A stretch of DNA of 64,000 nt from JADJPG01 sp964491875 (GCA_964491875.1 CAZBIC010000008.1:1-64000), one strand, 5' to 3'. Positions 51,523 to 60,371 are shown, numbered from the stretch's first letter. A program made the numbers and translations. The notes: a model not told the origin generated them from the letters alone.

Positions 51523-52401
51523 ATGGAATCATCAGAGTCTACTCAGGCCCAGTCGCAACCGCAGCCAGCGCCGCAGGATAGTGTCGTTTCACTTCTTGCG
51601 TGGCTGGAGGTTCACAAGAAGCGCCTGGCCATCGGCGGCGGCCTCGCGTTGGTGGTCATCTTCGTCTCGATGATTGTCATCCAGCAACAAGCCGAGAAGG
51701 AACGCACCGCCAGCGCCGCGCTTTCCGACGTGCGCATGCCTTACAGCGCCTCCGGAACGCTACCGCCGGGAACGGCGGACGCGTTGGCCAAGGTGGCCAG
51801 CGATTATCCCGGCAGCCAGGCCGCCGCGCGCGCCCTGCTGCTCAGCGCCGGAGTGCTTTTCTCGGAAGCGAAGTCTGCCGCGGATTACGCCGCAGCTGAA
51901 AAGCGGTTTGCTCAGATCGGACAGGACTATCCGGAAAGCCAGTGGACTCCCAACGCCGCTCTTGGCATCGCCGCTTCGCTGAAGGCCCAGGGCAAAACCG
52001 CCGAGGCGACCGCTAAATACGAGGAAGTCACCAAGCGCTTTGCCAGTTCGCCCATCATCGCAGAAGCCAAGCTGGCGCTCGCCAAATTATACGAATCCTC
52101 CAAGTCCGAAGAAGCCTTCAAGATGTATGAGGATCTGATGAAGGAGAATCCGAACAGCGTGCTGAGCATGGAGGCCACGATGCGCCAGGACGATCTCCTG
52201 AAAGCCAAGCCGGAGCTCGCCAAGCTCAAGCAGCCGGCCACCCCGCCCATGACGATCACGCCGACTCCCCCGCAGCAGCCAAATGTCACTCCGATGACCA
52301 ATCGCGCTGCCGGTGCGACCAGCGCCACGACGCAGCCGGTTCAAATCAAATTGAACTCGCAGACTCCGACGCCCGGCGCTCCGAATGCTCCCGCAAAGTA
52401 A
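51523..52401 (+). CDS. Membrane-anchored TPR protein (YfgM/BamD-like)
   Basis: The ATG at 51523 gives 292 residues: a short Gln/Pro-rich cytoplasmic start, one membrane helix (about 37-53), then a tetratricopeptide region (85-235, with repeated A..YPGSQAAARALLLSA and EEVTKRFASSPIIAEAKLALAKLYE patterns), and a long Pro/Thr/Ala-rich tail. The topology resembles YfgM-like periplasmic chaperone-associated proteins. The partner is unknown. Confidence 0.8.
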   Translation: MESSESTQAQSQPQPAPQDSVVSLLAWLEVHKKRLAIGGGLALVVIFVSMIVIQQQAEKERTASAALSDVRMPYSASGTLPPGTADALAKVASDYPGSQAAARALLLSAGVLFSEAKSAADYAAAEKRFAQIGQDYPESQWTPNAALGIAASLKAQGKTAEATAKYEEVTKRFASSPIIAEAKLALAKLYESSKSEEAFKMYEDLMKENPNSVLSMEATMRQDDLLKAKPELAKLKQPATPPMTITPTPPQQPNVTPMTNRAAGATSATTQPVQIKLNSQTPTPGAPNAPAK

Positions 52402-52491
52402 TTCCAACGGGACTGGTTCCAGAAATACTCGCGTTGAGCGAGTGTCGTTTCGACCGATAATTCCCTGGCAACGGATGCCATTTGAATTGAT

Positions 52492-53781
52492 ATGAAGCTG
52501 ACGATTATCGGGACAGGGTATGTGGGGTTGGTGACGGGAACTTGTTTTGCGGAGGTGGGCCATCAGGTCATCTGCGTCGACAACAACGAGAGCAAGGTCA
52601 AACTCCTACAGTCCGGCGGCATTCCCATCTACGAACCGGGTCTGGAAGAGCTGGTGAAGAAGAATGTGGCCGCCGGACGGCTGCGTTTCACGGCCAGCAC
52701 CAAGGACGGCGTCGAGAACTCGGACATCATCTTCATCGCCGTACCCACGCCGCCGCTGCCCGATGGCGCGGTGGACCTGAGCTTCATCGAAGGTGTCGCC
52801 CGCGAAATCGCCGCGTCGATGACCAGCTACAAGATCGTCGTCGACAAGAGCACCGTCCCCGTGAAAACCGGCGACAAGGTGGCGGAAACCATCAAACGCT
52901 ATTGCAAGGCCAAGGTGGAGTTTGATGTCGTCAGCAATCCCGAGTTTCTCCGAGAAGGTTTCGCGGTCGACGATTTGATGAAGCCCGACCGCGTGGTCAT
53001 CGGCGTGCGCTCGCAGCGTCCTGTGGCCGCGATGAAGGAAGTCTACACCCCCTTCAACGCCCCGATCATCGTCACGGACATCAACTCCGCCGAGCTCATC
53101 AAGCACGCGGCGAATTCCTTCCTCGCGCTGAAGATTTCCTACATCAACGCCATCTCGGTCATCTGCGAAGCCAGCGGCGCGAACGTGCAGGAAGTGGCCA
53201 ACGGCATCGGCTTGGACGCGCGTATCGGACGACGTTTCCTCGACGCAGGCCTCGGTTTCGGCGGCTCGTGCTTTCCGAAAGACCTCAGCGCGTTCATCAA
53301 GATCTCCGACCAGCTCGGCTACGACTTCGCCTTGCTGAAGGAAGTGCAGCGCATCAACGCGCAGCAGATGGAACGGTTCTTCAAGAAGATCACCGAGACG
53401 TTGTGGGTGTTGAAGGACAAGAAAATCGGCGTGCTCGGCCTGGCCTTCAAACAGAACACGGACGACGTGCGGTCGAGTCCCGCGATCGACCTCTGCCAGC
53501 GCCTGCAGAAGGAAGGGGCGATTCTGCGCGTGCATGATCCGAAGGCGATGGACAAGGCAAAGGACGTGTTGAAGAACGTGACCTACGTGGAGAACATGAA
53601 CGACGTGGCGGAGGGCTGCGACGCGTTGGTGGTGGCGACGGAATGGCCGGAGTTCAAGAAGCTCGACCTGGAACGCGCGCGCAAGGTGCTGACGCATCCG
53701 ATTCTCTTCGACGGCCGCAATCTCTTTGACCCGCTCGAAATGGAGAAGCTCGGCTTCATCTACAAGAGCGTGGGGAGGTAA
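52492..53781 (+). CDS. ugd: UDP-glucose 6-dehydrogenase
   Basis: The 429-residue protein has an N-terminal NAD-binding motif (IIGTGYVGLVTG), the STVPVKTGD and NPEFLREGFAVDD segments, and catalytic C260 in GFGGSCFPKD, all diagnostic of UDP-glucose/GDP-mannose dehydrogenases. It oxidises UDP-glucose twice to UDP-glucuronate for envelope or capsule polysaccharides. The GLAFKQNTDDVRSSPAIDL C-domain motif is intact. The Nudix gene follows within 20 bp. Confidence 0.95.
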   Translation: MKLTIIGTGYVGLVTGTCFAEVGHQVICVDNNESKVKLLQSGGIPIYEPGLEELVKKNVAAGRLRFTASTKDGVENSDIIFIAVPTPPLPDGAVDLSFIEGVAREIAASMTSYKIVVDKSTVPVKTGDKVAETIKRYCKAKVEFDVVSNPEFLREGFAVDDLMKPDRVVIGVRSQRPVAAMKEVYTPFNAPIIVTDINSAELIKHAANSFLALKISYINAISVICEASGANVQEVANGIGLDARIGRRFLDAGLGFGGSCFPKDLSAFIKISDQLGYDFALLKEVQRINAQQMERFFKKITETLWVLKDKKIGVLGLAFKQNTDDVRSSPAIDLCQRLQKEGAILRVHDPKAMDKAKDVLKNVTYVENMNDVAEGCDALVVATEWPEFKKLDLERARKVLTHPILFDGRNLFDPLEMEKLGFIYKSVGR

Positions 53782-53799
53782 GGACCAAGGGCGCCCCGC

Positions 53800-54222
53800 G
53801 TGAGCGAATCCCAGTCGAGCGGAAAAATCATCGAGGTCAGCGCTGGCCTTGTTTTTCGCGGCAACAAACTTCTCATCACCCAACGTCCGGCCAATGGCCA
53901 TCTCGGCGGCTTCTGGGAATTCCCCGGCGGCAAGCGTGAACCGGGCGAATCGTTCGAGCAGGCGTTACACCGGGAGTTGATGGAGGAACTCGGCATCGAG
54001 GTGGAAATTCGACGACTCATCGAGTCCATCACTCATCGCTATCCGGAGAAAACGGTCCGCCTGCAATTCTTCCAGTGCCTTTGGCTCCGCCATGAACCTC
54101 AGCCGCTGGGGTGTCCGGCCTTCGCTTGGATTCAGCGCGACGAGCTGGGCGCTTATCAGTTTCCGGCTGCGGATGCACAGTTGATCGAGCGCCTCGCGAC
54201 GTCCGACGATCTCTGGAGGTGA
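53800..54222 (+). CDS. mutT: Nudix hydrolase, MutT-like 8-oxo-dGTP diphosphatase
   Basis: Beginning at a GTG, the 140-residue protein has the Nudix box (GGKREPGESFEQALHRELMEELGI with the REL.EEL signature) preceded by GGFWEFPGGK, as in MutT. The short length and WEFPGGK context favour a nucleotide-pool sanitising enzyme, but other (d)NTP pyrophosphatases look alike. Confidence 0.88.
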   Translation: MSESQSSGKIIEVSAGLVFRGNKLLITQRPANGHLGGFWEFPGGKREPGESFEQALHRELMEELGIEVEIRRLIESITHRYPEKTVRLQFFQCLWLRHEPQPLGCPAFAWIQRDELGAYQFPAADAQLIERLATSDDLWR

Positions 54223-54244
54223 ATCCATGGCCGGCGCGGGCAAC

Positions 54245-54274
54245 AAAAAAAGCCGCCGGCTAAAGCCGGCGGCT
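54245..54274 (-). terminator. Intrinsic terminator of ndk
   Basis: A perfect 10-bp stem (AGCCGCCGGC / GCCGGCGGCT) with a 4-base loop begins 20 bp after the minus-strand ndk stop codon (54294); six T's follow on that strand. Confidence 0.93.
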
Positions 54275-54293
54275 GAAATGTCAGCGTTGAAGA

Positions 54294-55463
54294 TTATTTG
54301 CCGTAGAATTCTTCCACGACCTTCTTGAACGTATTGTCGCCGACCTTGACGATGCCGAATTCACGCCTGGCGTTGTCTTCCGAATCGCTGGCGTGCGCGG
54401 CGTTGACCATGATGTTCGAGCCGAATTCCTTGCGGATGGAGCCCGGAGGCGCCTTGGACGGATCAGTCGGCCCAAGCACATCGCGAATCTTGTTCACGGC
54501 GTTCACGCCTTCGTAAACGAGCGCGATGCACTTCTCCGAGCCCGGATTGCCGCGCTTGGATTCCTCGCACTCACCGGGAGTGGAACCGCACATGAACTTT
54601 ACGATGTTGTCGAACTGGTTGTCACCAAACGCAGGCCCGAGCAATTCACCGAGCTGTTTGACTTCATTGGGTCCGAGGGCGAAGCCGAGATCCTTCTCCA
54701 ACGCGGCCTTCGCCTTGCCACCCACGACGTCCGTAAGCTTGGTGCGGAGGACTTCGCGAACCGGTCCGTAAAACTCCATCGCCTCGGCCACGCTGAAGCG
54801 GTGGACCTTGATGCCGACGATGAAGAGGCCGGTGCGGGAGAAGAAGTCGATGACGTTACCCGGACGACCGGTCGGGAAGCGGAAGTTGTCCGGCTTGATG
54901 AGCACCAGCGTGCGCTGTGGGGTTTCGCCCGCCGCGTAGGTAATGGTGTTCTCCACCACGCCGCCGTCAGTATCCGAGTAGGTCGCCCATAGCTTGGCCT
55001 TCTGTTGAGCTTCCTCGATGTTCGGCGCTGCGAGAACCGCAGGTTCGAAATAACGAACGCCACCTCCCTCATCGAGAATCAGGTCGCCGTAGGTATCGCG
55101 AATGGTTTCGCCGCCCCGTCGTTCAGCGCTGATATTACCGACGACTGAGCGAACTTTGCGGACGGCGTCTTCGCCCTGCAAGAGCAGCATCATGACGCGG
55201 CGACGACGGCCGGTCTTGGGGTCAGGGGAGAGGTTCTTGAGGATGTAGTCCCGGATGAGTTCCTGAATGCGGCGATCCTGAGGATCGTTCGCGGAAACAA
55301 TGGCTTCCGAGTATTTCTGCACCAGTTCCTGACTGGGCGCGAACATGCGGGCGCTCACCAGCTCAAGGCCGGTGCGGGTGATGAGTCGGGCGAGAATGCC
55401 ACCTGTACGAGATTTGTACAAGGTGTAGGGAGTAATGATGACGTAGGCGATTTGTTGGGACAT
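54294..55463 (-). CDS. ndk: Tandem-domain nucleoside diphosphate kinase with a dead first domain
   Basis: The ATG at 55461-55463 gives 389 residues made of two NDPK folds. The second (about 183-389) has the ATP-site Lys of LVLIKPD (K190) and the phosphoacceptor His in NAAHASDSEDNARREF (H356). The first (about 5-165) matches up to GETIRDTYGDLILDEGGGVRYFEPAV, but where NxxH should stand it has V-R-Y-F (F139), so it cannot be phosphorylated. NDPK equalises nucleoside triphosphates through a phospho-His intermediate. The dead half may be regulatory or structural. The zinc-ribbon gene 21 bp upstream shares its operon. Confidence 0.9.
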   Translation of the reverse strand: MSQQIAYVIITPYTLYKSRTGGILARLITRTGLELVSARMFAPSQELVQKYSEAIVSANDPQDRRIQELIRDYILKNLSPDPKTGRRRRVMMLLLQGEDAVRKVRSVVGNISAERRGGETIRDTYGDLILDEGGGVRYFEPAVLAAPNIEEAQQKAKLWATYSDTDGGVVENTITYAAGETPQRTLVLIKPDNFRFPTGRPGNVIDFFSRTGLFIVGIKVHRFSVAEAMEFYGPVREVLRTKLTDVVGGKAKAALEKDLGFALGPNEVKQLGELLGPAFGDNQFDNIVKFMCGSTPGECEESKRGNPGSEKCIALVYEGVNAVNKIRDVLGPTDPSKAPPGSIRKEFGSNIMVNAAHASDSEDNARREFGIVKVGDNTFKKVVEEFYGK

Positions 55464-55484
55464 AACGAAACGGTCAAACAGCAA

Positions 55485-55667
55485 TCAGCTGACCGGGGGA
55501 GTGGGAGGAGCAGGAGGCGTGGCTTTCCCGCCAAGAATCTTGAACATCACGGTGCCGCAGGTCGGACATTTGCCTTTGATGGCCTTCCGACCGTTTTTCA
55601 TGGTCTCTTCCACGGCATCCGAAATTTCCTTCTTGGCTTTACACTTAACGCAGTATCCTTCGGGCAT
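55485..55667 (-). CDS. DUF5679-like zinc-ribbon protein
   Basis: The 60-residue protein has two CxxC knuckles (YCVKCKAKK and CPTCGTVMF) and a Pro/Thr-rich tail. DUF5679 proteins are short, of unknown role. It is 21 bp upstream of ndk on the same strand and probably cotranscribed. Confidence 0.75.
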   Translation of the reverse strand: MPEGYCVKCKAKKEISDAVEETMKNGRKAIKGKCPTCGTVMFKILGGKATPPAPPTPPVS

Positions 55668-55876
55668 AAATAGTCCTGTCCGCGGGGTCTGAATTGGCGC
55701 GTCCAGTAATTGCTGGCTACCTTACGGGGCGCCAATCGAGAGCGTCAACTGGTAAAGCGGAAGCCTGCAGCGGAGCAGACGCATCCAAGAACAGAGGAGG
55801 GAGTTGCGACATTTTTGGCTTGTACTTTTGAACGGTGTGGTTAGATGAGTGCGGATGCAACCGCATCCCAAACTGA

Positions 55877-56647
55877 CATTTCGAAGACCTTTCCGACCCG
55901 CGCGCGGATCGCACCAGAGACCATGATTTGATCAACATGCTTGTCATCGCCATCTGCACGCTGCTCTGCGCGGGCGAATCCTTCAACGACATGGCGGACT
56001 TCGGCCGCGCCAAGGCCGACTGGTTAAAAACCTCTCTGACCTTGCGCAACGGCATCCCAGGCACGACACCTTCAATCGCTTGGTCGCCGCGCTGGACGCA
56101 AAGCCTGGGTGCGGCGTTTAAACAGGAAATCCTCGCGCTGGAGCGTAATTCGATGGCAAACCGGTCCGCCGCTTCAAAAACGGCGGCGAAGTTTGCGGTG
56201 ATTGAGACGGTGGAGGGAGCGCGGTCGGCCTGAAACCCGCCGCGACAATTAGAGCGTCGCGTTGGATTGGTTTGCCGACCGGGCGGCGTGGGAAGGTTTG
56301 CAGAGCGTCGAGATGGTCGAAGTGATTCGGAAAACAGGCTCGGAACGCGCGGTGCAACGGTGGTATTGCCTGAGCAGTCTGCCGTTGGGCGAGGCCAGCT
56401 TTGGGCGGGTCGTGAGTAGACTCTGGGGCGTGGCGAACATCTGTATTGGGTGCGGGACGTGCGGATGCGCGTGGATCAGTGCCGGGCGCGAGTCAGTTAC
56501 GCGGCAGAGAATCTGGCGACGCTGCGCTGGCTGCCGTCGGACCTGTTGAAACGGGAGAAGATCAGTGGGCGGGGCATCCGGGGTAAACAACTTAACACGA
56601 GGTGGGATCACTCTTACTTGCTGCGCTTACCCGGTGCGCCACTTTAG
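55877..56647 (+). pseudogene. Decayed ISAs1-family transposase
   Basis: Pieces of one transposase survive in several frames. The N-terminal part (HFEDLSDPRADRTRDHDLI, then MLVIAICTLLCAGESFNDMADFGRAK and NGIPG) is followed by a one-base frameshift near 56062, after which HDTFNRLVAALD appears in the next frame. A further frame has the DDE aspartate context FDGKPVRRFKNGGE. Most of the catalytic core is then deleted, and the C-terminal part (LDWFADRAAWEGLQSVEMVE, then DVRMRVDQCRARVSYAAENLATLRW and LLKREK..RGIRGKQLN) is readable to the stop codon at 56645-56647. The whole is about 770 bp against roughly 1.1 kb for an intact gene. No clear terminal inverted repeats were found. Confidence 0.88.
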
Positions 56648-56715
56648 ATGCGTCTGCCCTAGTTTGGTGGGCTTTCTCCTTGTGAGCCGGGAGTGGCAGC
56701 GGGTATCAAACGGCC

Positions 56716-57354
56716 GTGAACAGCGCGAAACCATTCCGTCTCGGCATCCTCGGTTCGGGCAAGGGCTCGAACATGGTGGCGATTGCCGAGGCCTGCGCCG
56801 TGGGTCAGATCCCGGCCGAGATCGCGGTCGTGATCAGCGATGTCGAGGGCGCGGGAATTCTGGATCGCGCTCGTGAGCGGAACCTGCCTGCCGAGTTCAT
56901 TTCACCGGGGAAGTTCCGCACAAAGCTGGACGAAGAGGCCGAAGCCGCGTTTGTGAAGCGTCTGACGGAGGCGAAGGTCGACTTGATCGTGCTCGCTGGG
57001 TTCATGCGGATTCTCAAGGGCGAATTCCTGCGCGCGTTCGCGAATCGCGTGGTGAACATCCATCCATCGTTGCTGCCGGCGTTTCCGGGGCTGGAGGCGT
57101 GGAAACAGGCGCTCGATTACGGCGTGAAGGTGGCCGGTTGCACGGTGCATTTCGTGGATCAAGGCATCGACAGCGGATCGATCCTCGGTCAGGAAACGGT
57201 GCCGGTGCTGGCGAACGATACCGCGGCGACATTACACGAGCGGATTCAGCAGGCGGAACGGCGGTTGTATCCGCAGGTGGTGCGGGCGTTGGCGGAAGGT
57301 CGCGTGACGGTGAAGGGCCGGCAGACGGTGATTTCCGAGGCGGTGAGGGGTTGA
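56716..57354 (+). CDS. purN: Phosphoribosylglycinamide formyltransferase (PurN)
   Basis: Starting at a GTG, the 212-residue enzyme has GSGKGSN (13-19), N114 and H116 in VNIHPSLLPAFPG, and D149 (HFVDQGIDSG), the catalytic triad of the folate-dependent GAR transformylase. It transfers a formyl group in the third step of purine synthesis. The gene lies 37 bp before a short ORF and hisG; purine and histidine synthesis share the precursor PRPP. Confidence 0.95.
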   Translation: MNSAKPFRLGILGSGKGSNMVAIAEACAVGQIPAEIAVVISDVEGAGILDRARERNLPAEFISPGKFRTKLDEEAEAAFVKRLTEAKVDLIVLAGFMRILKGEFLRAFANRVVNIHPSLLPAFPGLEAWKQALDYGVKVAGCTVHFVDQGIDSGSILGQETVPVLANDTAATLHERIQQAERRLYPQVVRALAEGRVTVKGRQTVISEAVRG

Positions 57355-57391
57355 GCCAGCGGGATGCGGATTCAGGGCAGGAGGCGGGTCA

Positions 57392-57526
57392 GTGAAGAAA
57401 CCAAAGAAAAAGATCGCTTTGCCGCGGTTTCGATGGCAGATCAACCGCTCCACACGAGGGGAAACCTCGGTGGAAGTCCATTGCCCGTGTAAATTTGAAG
57501 TGGAATTTACGTCAGTCGCAGAATGA
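57392..57526 (+). CDS. 44-residue ORF between purN and hisG
   Basis: A GTG at 57392 with an AGGAGG-type site nine bases upstream opens a 44-codon frame ending in a TGA at 57524-57526, overlapping the hisG ATG (ATGA). The peptide begins with a very basic stretch (KKPKKK), then RFRWQINRSTRGETSVEVHC and CxC near residues 35-37. I recognise no family. The ribosome binding site, overlap and codon use suggest it is translated. Confidence 0.55.
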   Translation: MKKPKKKIALPRFRWQINRSTRGETSVEVHCPCKFEVEFTSVAE

Positions 57527-58413
57527 AGAGTAAGCCAAATAAACAGAAGCTGCGTTTCGGTTTGCCGAAGGGCAGCCTGCAAGATGCCACCATCGAAAAG
57601 ATGGCCAAGGCTGGCTGGAATGTCTCTGTCAGCAGCCGCTCCTACATCCCGTACGTCGATGACGACGAGCTGGAAATCCGCATGATTCGTGCGCAGGAGA
57701 TTAGTCGTTATGTCGAGCATGGCTATCTGGATTGCGGCATTACCGGGCACGACTGGATCATTGAGAACGGTTCGAAGGTTCACGAAGTGGGCGAGTTTCT
57801 CTTCAGCAAAGCCACGCGCAAACCCACGCGCTGGGTGCTCTGTGTGCCGGAAGAATCTTCCGTCAAGTCCGTCAAAGACCTGAGCGGCAAACGCATCGCC
57901 ACCGAAGTGGTGAACATGACGAAGCGTTACCTCCGCAAGCACAACGTGAAGGCGGAAGTAGAGTTTTCCTGGGGCGCGACGGAAGTGAAGGCGCACGAGT
58001 TGGTGGACGCCATCGTCGAAGTCACTGAAACCGGTTCCTCGCTGCGCGCGAACAAGCTCCGCATCGTGGATGAGCTGCTGGTTTCCACGCCGCGTTTGAT
58101 TTCGAACCACGCTTCGTGGAAGGACAAGTGGAAGCGACAGAAGATTGAAACGCTCGCGTTGCTGCTCGACGGCGCGCTGGAAGCGGAGGCTAAGGTCGGC
58201 CTGAAGATGAACATCGAGGAGAAGAACCTCCAGAGCCTGCTGACCAACCTGCCGGCGTTGCGCCGCCCGACGATTTCCAACCTCAGCCAGAAGGGCTGGG
58301 TGGCCGTGGAAACCATCATTGACGAACACGTCGTCCGTGAATTGATTCCTCAACTGAAGGCTTTCGGAGCTGAAGGAATCATTGAATATCCGTTAAACAA
58401 AGTCGTATACTGA
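57523..58413 (+). CDS. hisG: ATP phosphoribosyltransferase, long form (HisG)
   Basis: The 296-residue protein has FGLPKGSLQDATI at the start, the DCGITGHDWI motif, and the PRPP loop region in EVTETGSSLRANKLRIVDELLVSTPRLI. Its C-terminal regulatory domain (LPALRRPTISNLSQKGWVAVETII) marks the long hexameric form, feedback-inhibited by histidine. It catalyses the first step of histidine biosynthesis. No other his gene lies in the window. Confidence 0.95.
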   Translation: MKSKPNKQKLRFGLPKGSLQDATIEKMAKAGWNVSVSSRSYIPYVDDDELEIRMIRAQEISRYVEHGYLDCGITGHDWIIENGSKVHEVGEFLFSKATRKPTRWVLCVPEESSVKSVKDLSGKRIATEVVNMTKRYLRKHNVKAEVEFSWGATEVKAHELVDAIVEVTETGSSLRANKLRIVDELLVSTPRLISNHASWKDKWKRQKIETLALLLDGALEAEAKVGLKMNIEEKNLQSLLTNLPALRRPTISNLSQKGWVAVETIIDEHVVRELIPQLKAFGAEGIIEYPLNKVVY

Positions 58414-58429
58414 GCGCGCTCACAAATTT

Positions 58430-58531
58430 ATGGGTTCACTGAAAAAACGTCGTAAAGCGAAAATCAACAAACACAAACGCCGCAAGAAGCTGCGCGCGAA
58501 CCGCCACAAGAAGCGCACCTGGCAGAAGTAG
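58430..58531 (+). CDS. AURKAIP1/COX24-like ribosomal mini-protein
   Basis: The 33-residue, almost wholly basic protein begins MGSLKKRRKAKINKHKRRKK and ends KKRTWQK. It fits the short AURKAIP1/COX24-domain proteins of Bacteroidetes and relatives, related to the mitochondrial mS38 (small-subunit) protein family, and would bind rRNA. It lies 16 bp after hisG. Because of its size it is easily missed by gene callers. Confidence 0.75.
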   Translation: MGSLKKRRKAKINKHKRRKKLRANRHKKRTWQK

Positions 58532-58566
58532 TCCGCGGACTGCTTCCGACCGTGGCGACGAATCAT

Positions 58567-58602
58567 CATCGGACGCAACTCCGCGGCGAGTTGCGTCCGA
58601 TG
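58567..58602. repeat. Perfect 15-bp hairpin before the TPR lipoprotein gene
   Basis: CATCGGACGCAACTC and GAGTTGCGTCCGATG flank a 6-base loop (CGCGGC). No T-run follows. It begins 36 bp after the mini-protein stop codon and ends 21 bp before the preferred lipoprotein ATG, so it could be a terminator, an RNA stabiliser or a translational control hairpin. Confidence 0.7.
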
Positions 58603-58623
58603 CGTCTCCAAGTATCCTTTCGC

Positions 58624-60369
58624 ATGCCGTCACGCATCCTGATCGGGCTGGCCGGTTTGGTTTCGGCTGTCTTCTTGATTGCCGGATGCACTTCCATCCC
58701 CGGAAACGATTCATCAGGCAAGGTCCGCGCTGGTGGAAAGTCTCCCGCCGATTCCCTCGATTACTCCGCTTCCGCCGTCAAAGCCCGCACGGAATCCCAC
58801 GCGCACTACGCGATGGCGATTCTGCACGAGCAGAACGACGAGTTCGACCTCGCGGCTGATGAGTATTTCCGCGCGGCGATGGCGGACTCGGCCAATGAAC
58901 CGCTTGTCCTCGAAGTCTCAGGCAAGCTGATTCGTTTCCGGCAGTCCGACAAGGTGGACGAAAAGACCACCGAGATGCGGAACAAAGTCGTCGAGCTCCT
59001 CCGTAAATCGACCAGCCGGCCCGACGCCAGTGGCCTGCTCTTTGCGCGGCTCGGATTGGCTTATTCGATGATTGGCAAGAAGACGGAGGCCATCGAAGCC
59101 AACCGGCAGGCGATAAAGCGCATGCCCGGCTCGCTCTCCGGCTACCAGTATCTTGCGCAGATTTATTTGCAGGGCGGTCAGGTGGAAGAGGGTTTGAAAG
59201 TGCTCGATCAGGCGGCGCGCCAGCCCAAGCCCGACGCGTTTTTCCTAATCGATCTCGGCGAAACCTATGTTGCCTTCGGACGGGCCGGTTCGATGGACAC
59301 CGTTCGCGCCCGCGCTCTGGAGTCCTTCCAGCGCGCCTCCTCGCTGAATCCCACCAACGTAATGCTCATCCAGCGGCTCGCTGATGGGTTCACGGCAATT
59401 GGCGAAACGGATCTCGCCATCAAGACTTACGAGAAGCTTGCCCTGCGCTTACCGACGCTGGGGGCGATTCGCGACAAGCTGGTGGAGCTCTACATGCGCA
59501 AGCAGGACCGCACCAACGCCACAATTCACCTGCGCGTGCTGGTGAAGGAATCTCCGGCGGACGCGCGCACGCAGTATTTGCTCGGGAGCATTTTGTTTGA
59601 GGACAAGCAGCCAAAGGAAGCGGTCGATGCGTTTCGGCGCACGATCATGCTGAGCCCGAACTTCGAGCCGGCGTATTACGATCTCGCCGCGGCCCAGTTG
59701 AATGCCGAACACCCGGGCGACGCGTTGGAGACGCTCGACAAGGCGCGGAGGAAGTTTCAGTCGAGCTTTGTTGGTGAATATTATACCGCGCTCGCCTACA
59801 GCCGGCAGAAGGACTACACGAACTCGTTGAAGTATCTCACGGCGGCGGAGGTCATCGCCCGCGCCACGGCGACGAATCGCCTCACCCACACCTTCTATTT
59901 TCAAATTGGCGCCGCGTACGAGCGGAACCATCAGTTCAAGGAGGCGGAAGGTTACTTCCGTAAGGCGCTAGAGCTGTCCCCTGATTTTGCGGAGGCCCTG
60001 AACTACCTTGGCTACATGTGGGCTGAGCGCGGCGAGAATCTCGCCGAGGCTCGGACGATGATCGAGAAGGCGCTGAAACTGGAACCGAATAACGCGGCGT
60101 TCCTCGACAGTCTCGGATGGGTGCTGTTCAAGCTGAACAAACCCAAGGAAGCGCTGGGTCACATACTCAAGGCGGTGGAATTGAACGACGAGCCGGATGC
60201 GACACTCTATGATCATCTGGGAGATATTTACGCGGCGCTGAATCAGCCGGACAAGGCGCGCGAGGCTTGGGAGAAGTCGCTCAAGATTGAACCCAACGAG
60301 AAGGTGCAGTTGAAACTCAAAGATGGCATCGGTTCCACCTCGAAGCCGGCCTCGACTGGGGTGCGCTGA
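58624..60369 (+). CDS. TPR-repeat lipoprotein
   Basis: The ATG at 58624 was chosen over earlier starts (58552, 58600), which lie in or before the hairpin; it places the lipobox LIAGC at the end of a signal peptide (C22). The 581-residue protein then has about twelve tetratricopeptide repeats (for example PNFEPAYYDLAAAQLNAEHPGDAL and SPDFAEALNYLGYMWAERGENL). TPR lipoproteins organise envelope complexes, often for pilus or outer-membrane assembly. The genes that follow encode pilus/secretion components. Confidence 0.87.
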   Translation: MPSRILIGLAGLVSAVFLIAGCTSIPGNDSSGKVRAGGKSPADSLDYSASAVKARTESHAHYAMAILHEQNDEFDLAADEYFRAAMADSANEPLVLEVSGKLIRFRQSDKVDEKTTEMRNKVVELLRKSTSRPDASGLLFARLGLAYSMIGKKTEAIEANRQAIKRMPGSLSGYQYLAQIYLQGGQVEEGLKVLDQAARQPKPDAFFLIDLGETYVAFGRAGSMDTVRARALESFQRASSLNPTNVMLIQRLADGFTAIGETDLAIKTYEKLALRLPTLGAIRDKLVELYMRKQDRTNATIHLRVLVKESPADARTQYLLGSILFEDKQPKEAVDAFRRTIMLSPNFEPAYYDLAAAQLNAEHPGDALETLDKARRKFQSSFVGEYYTALAYSRQKDYTNSLKYLTAAEVIARATATNRLTHTFYFQIGAAYERNHQFKEAEGYFRKALELSPDFAEALNYLGYMWAERGENLAEARTMIEKALKLEPNNAAFLDSLGWVLFKLNKPKEALGHILKAVELNDEPDATLYDHLGDIYAALNQPDKAREAWEKSLKIEPNEKVQLKLKDGIGSTSKPASTGVR

Positions 60370-60371
60370 TC

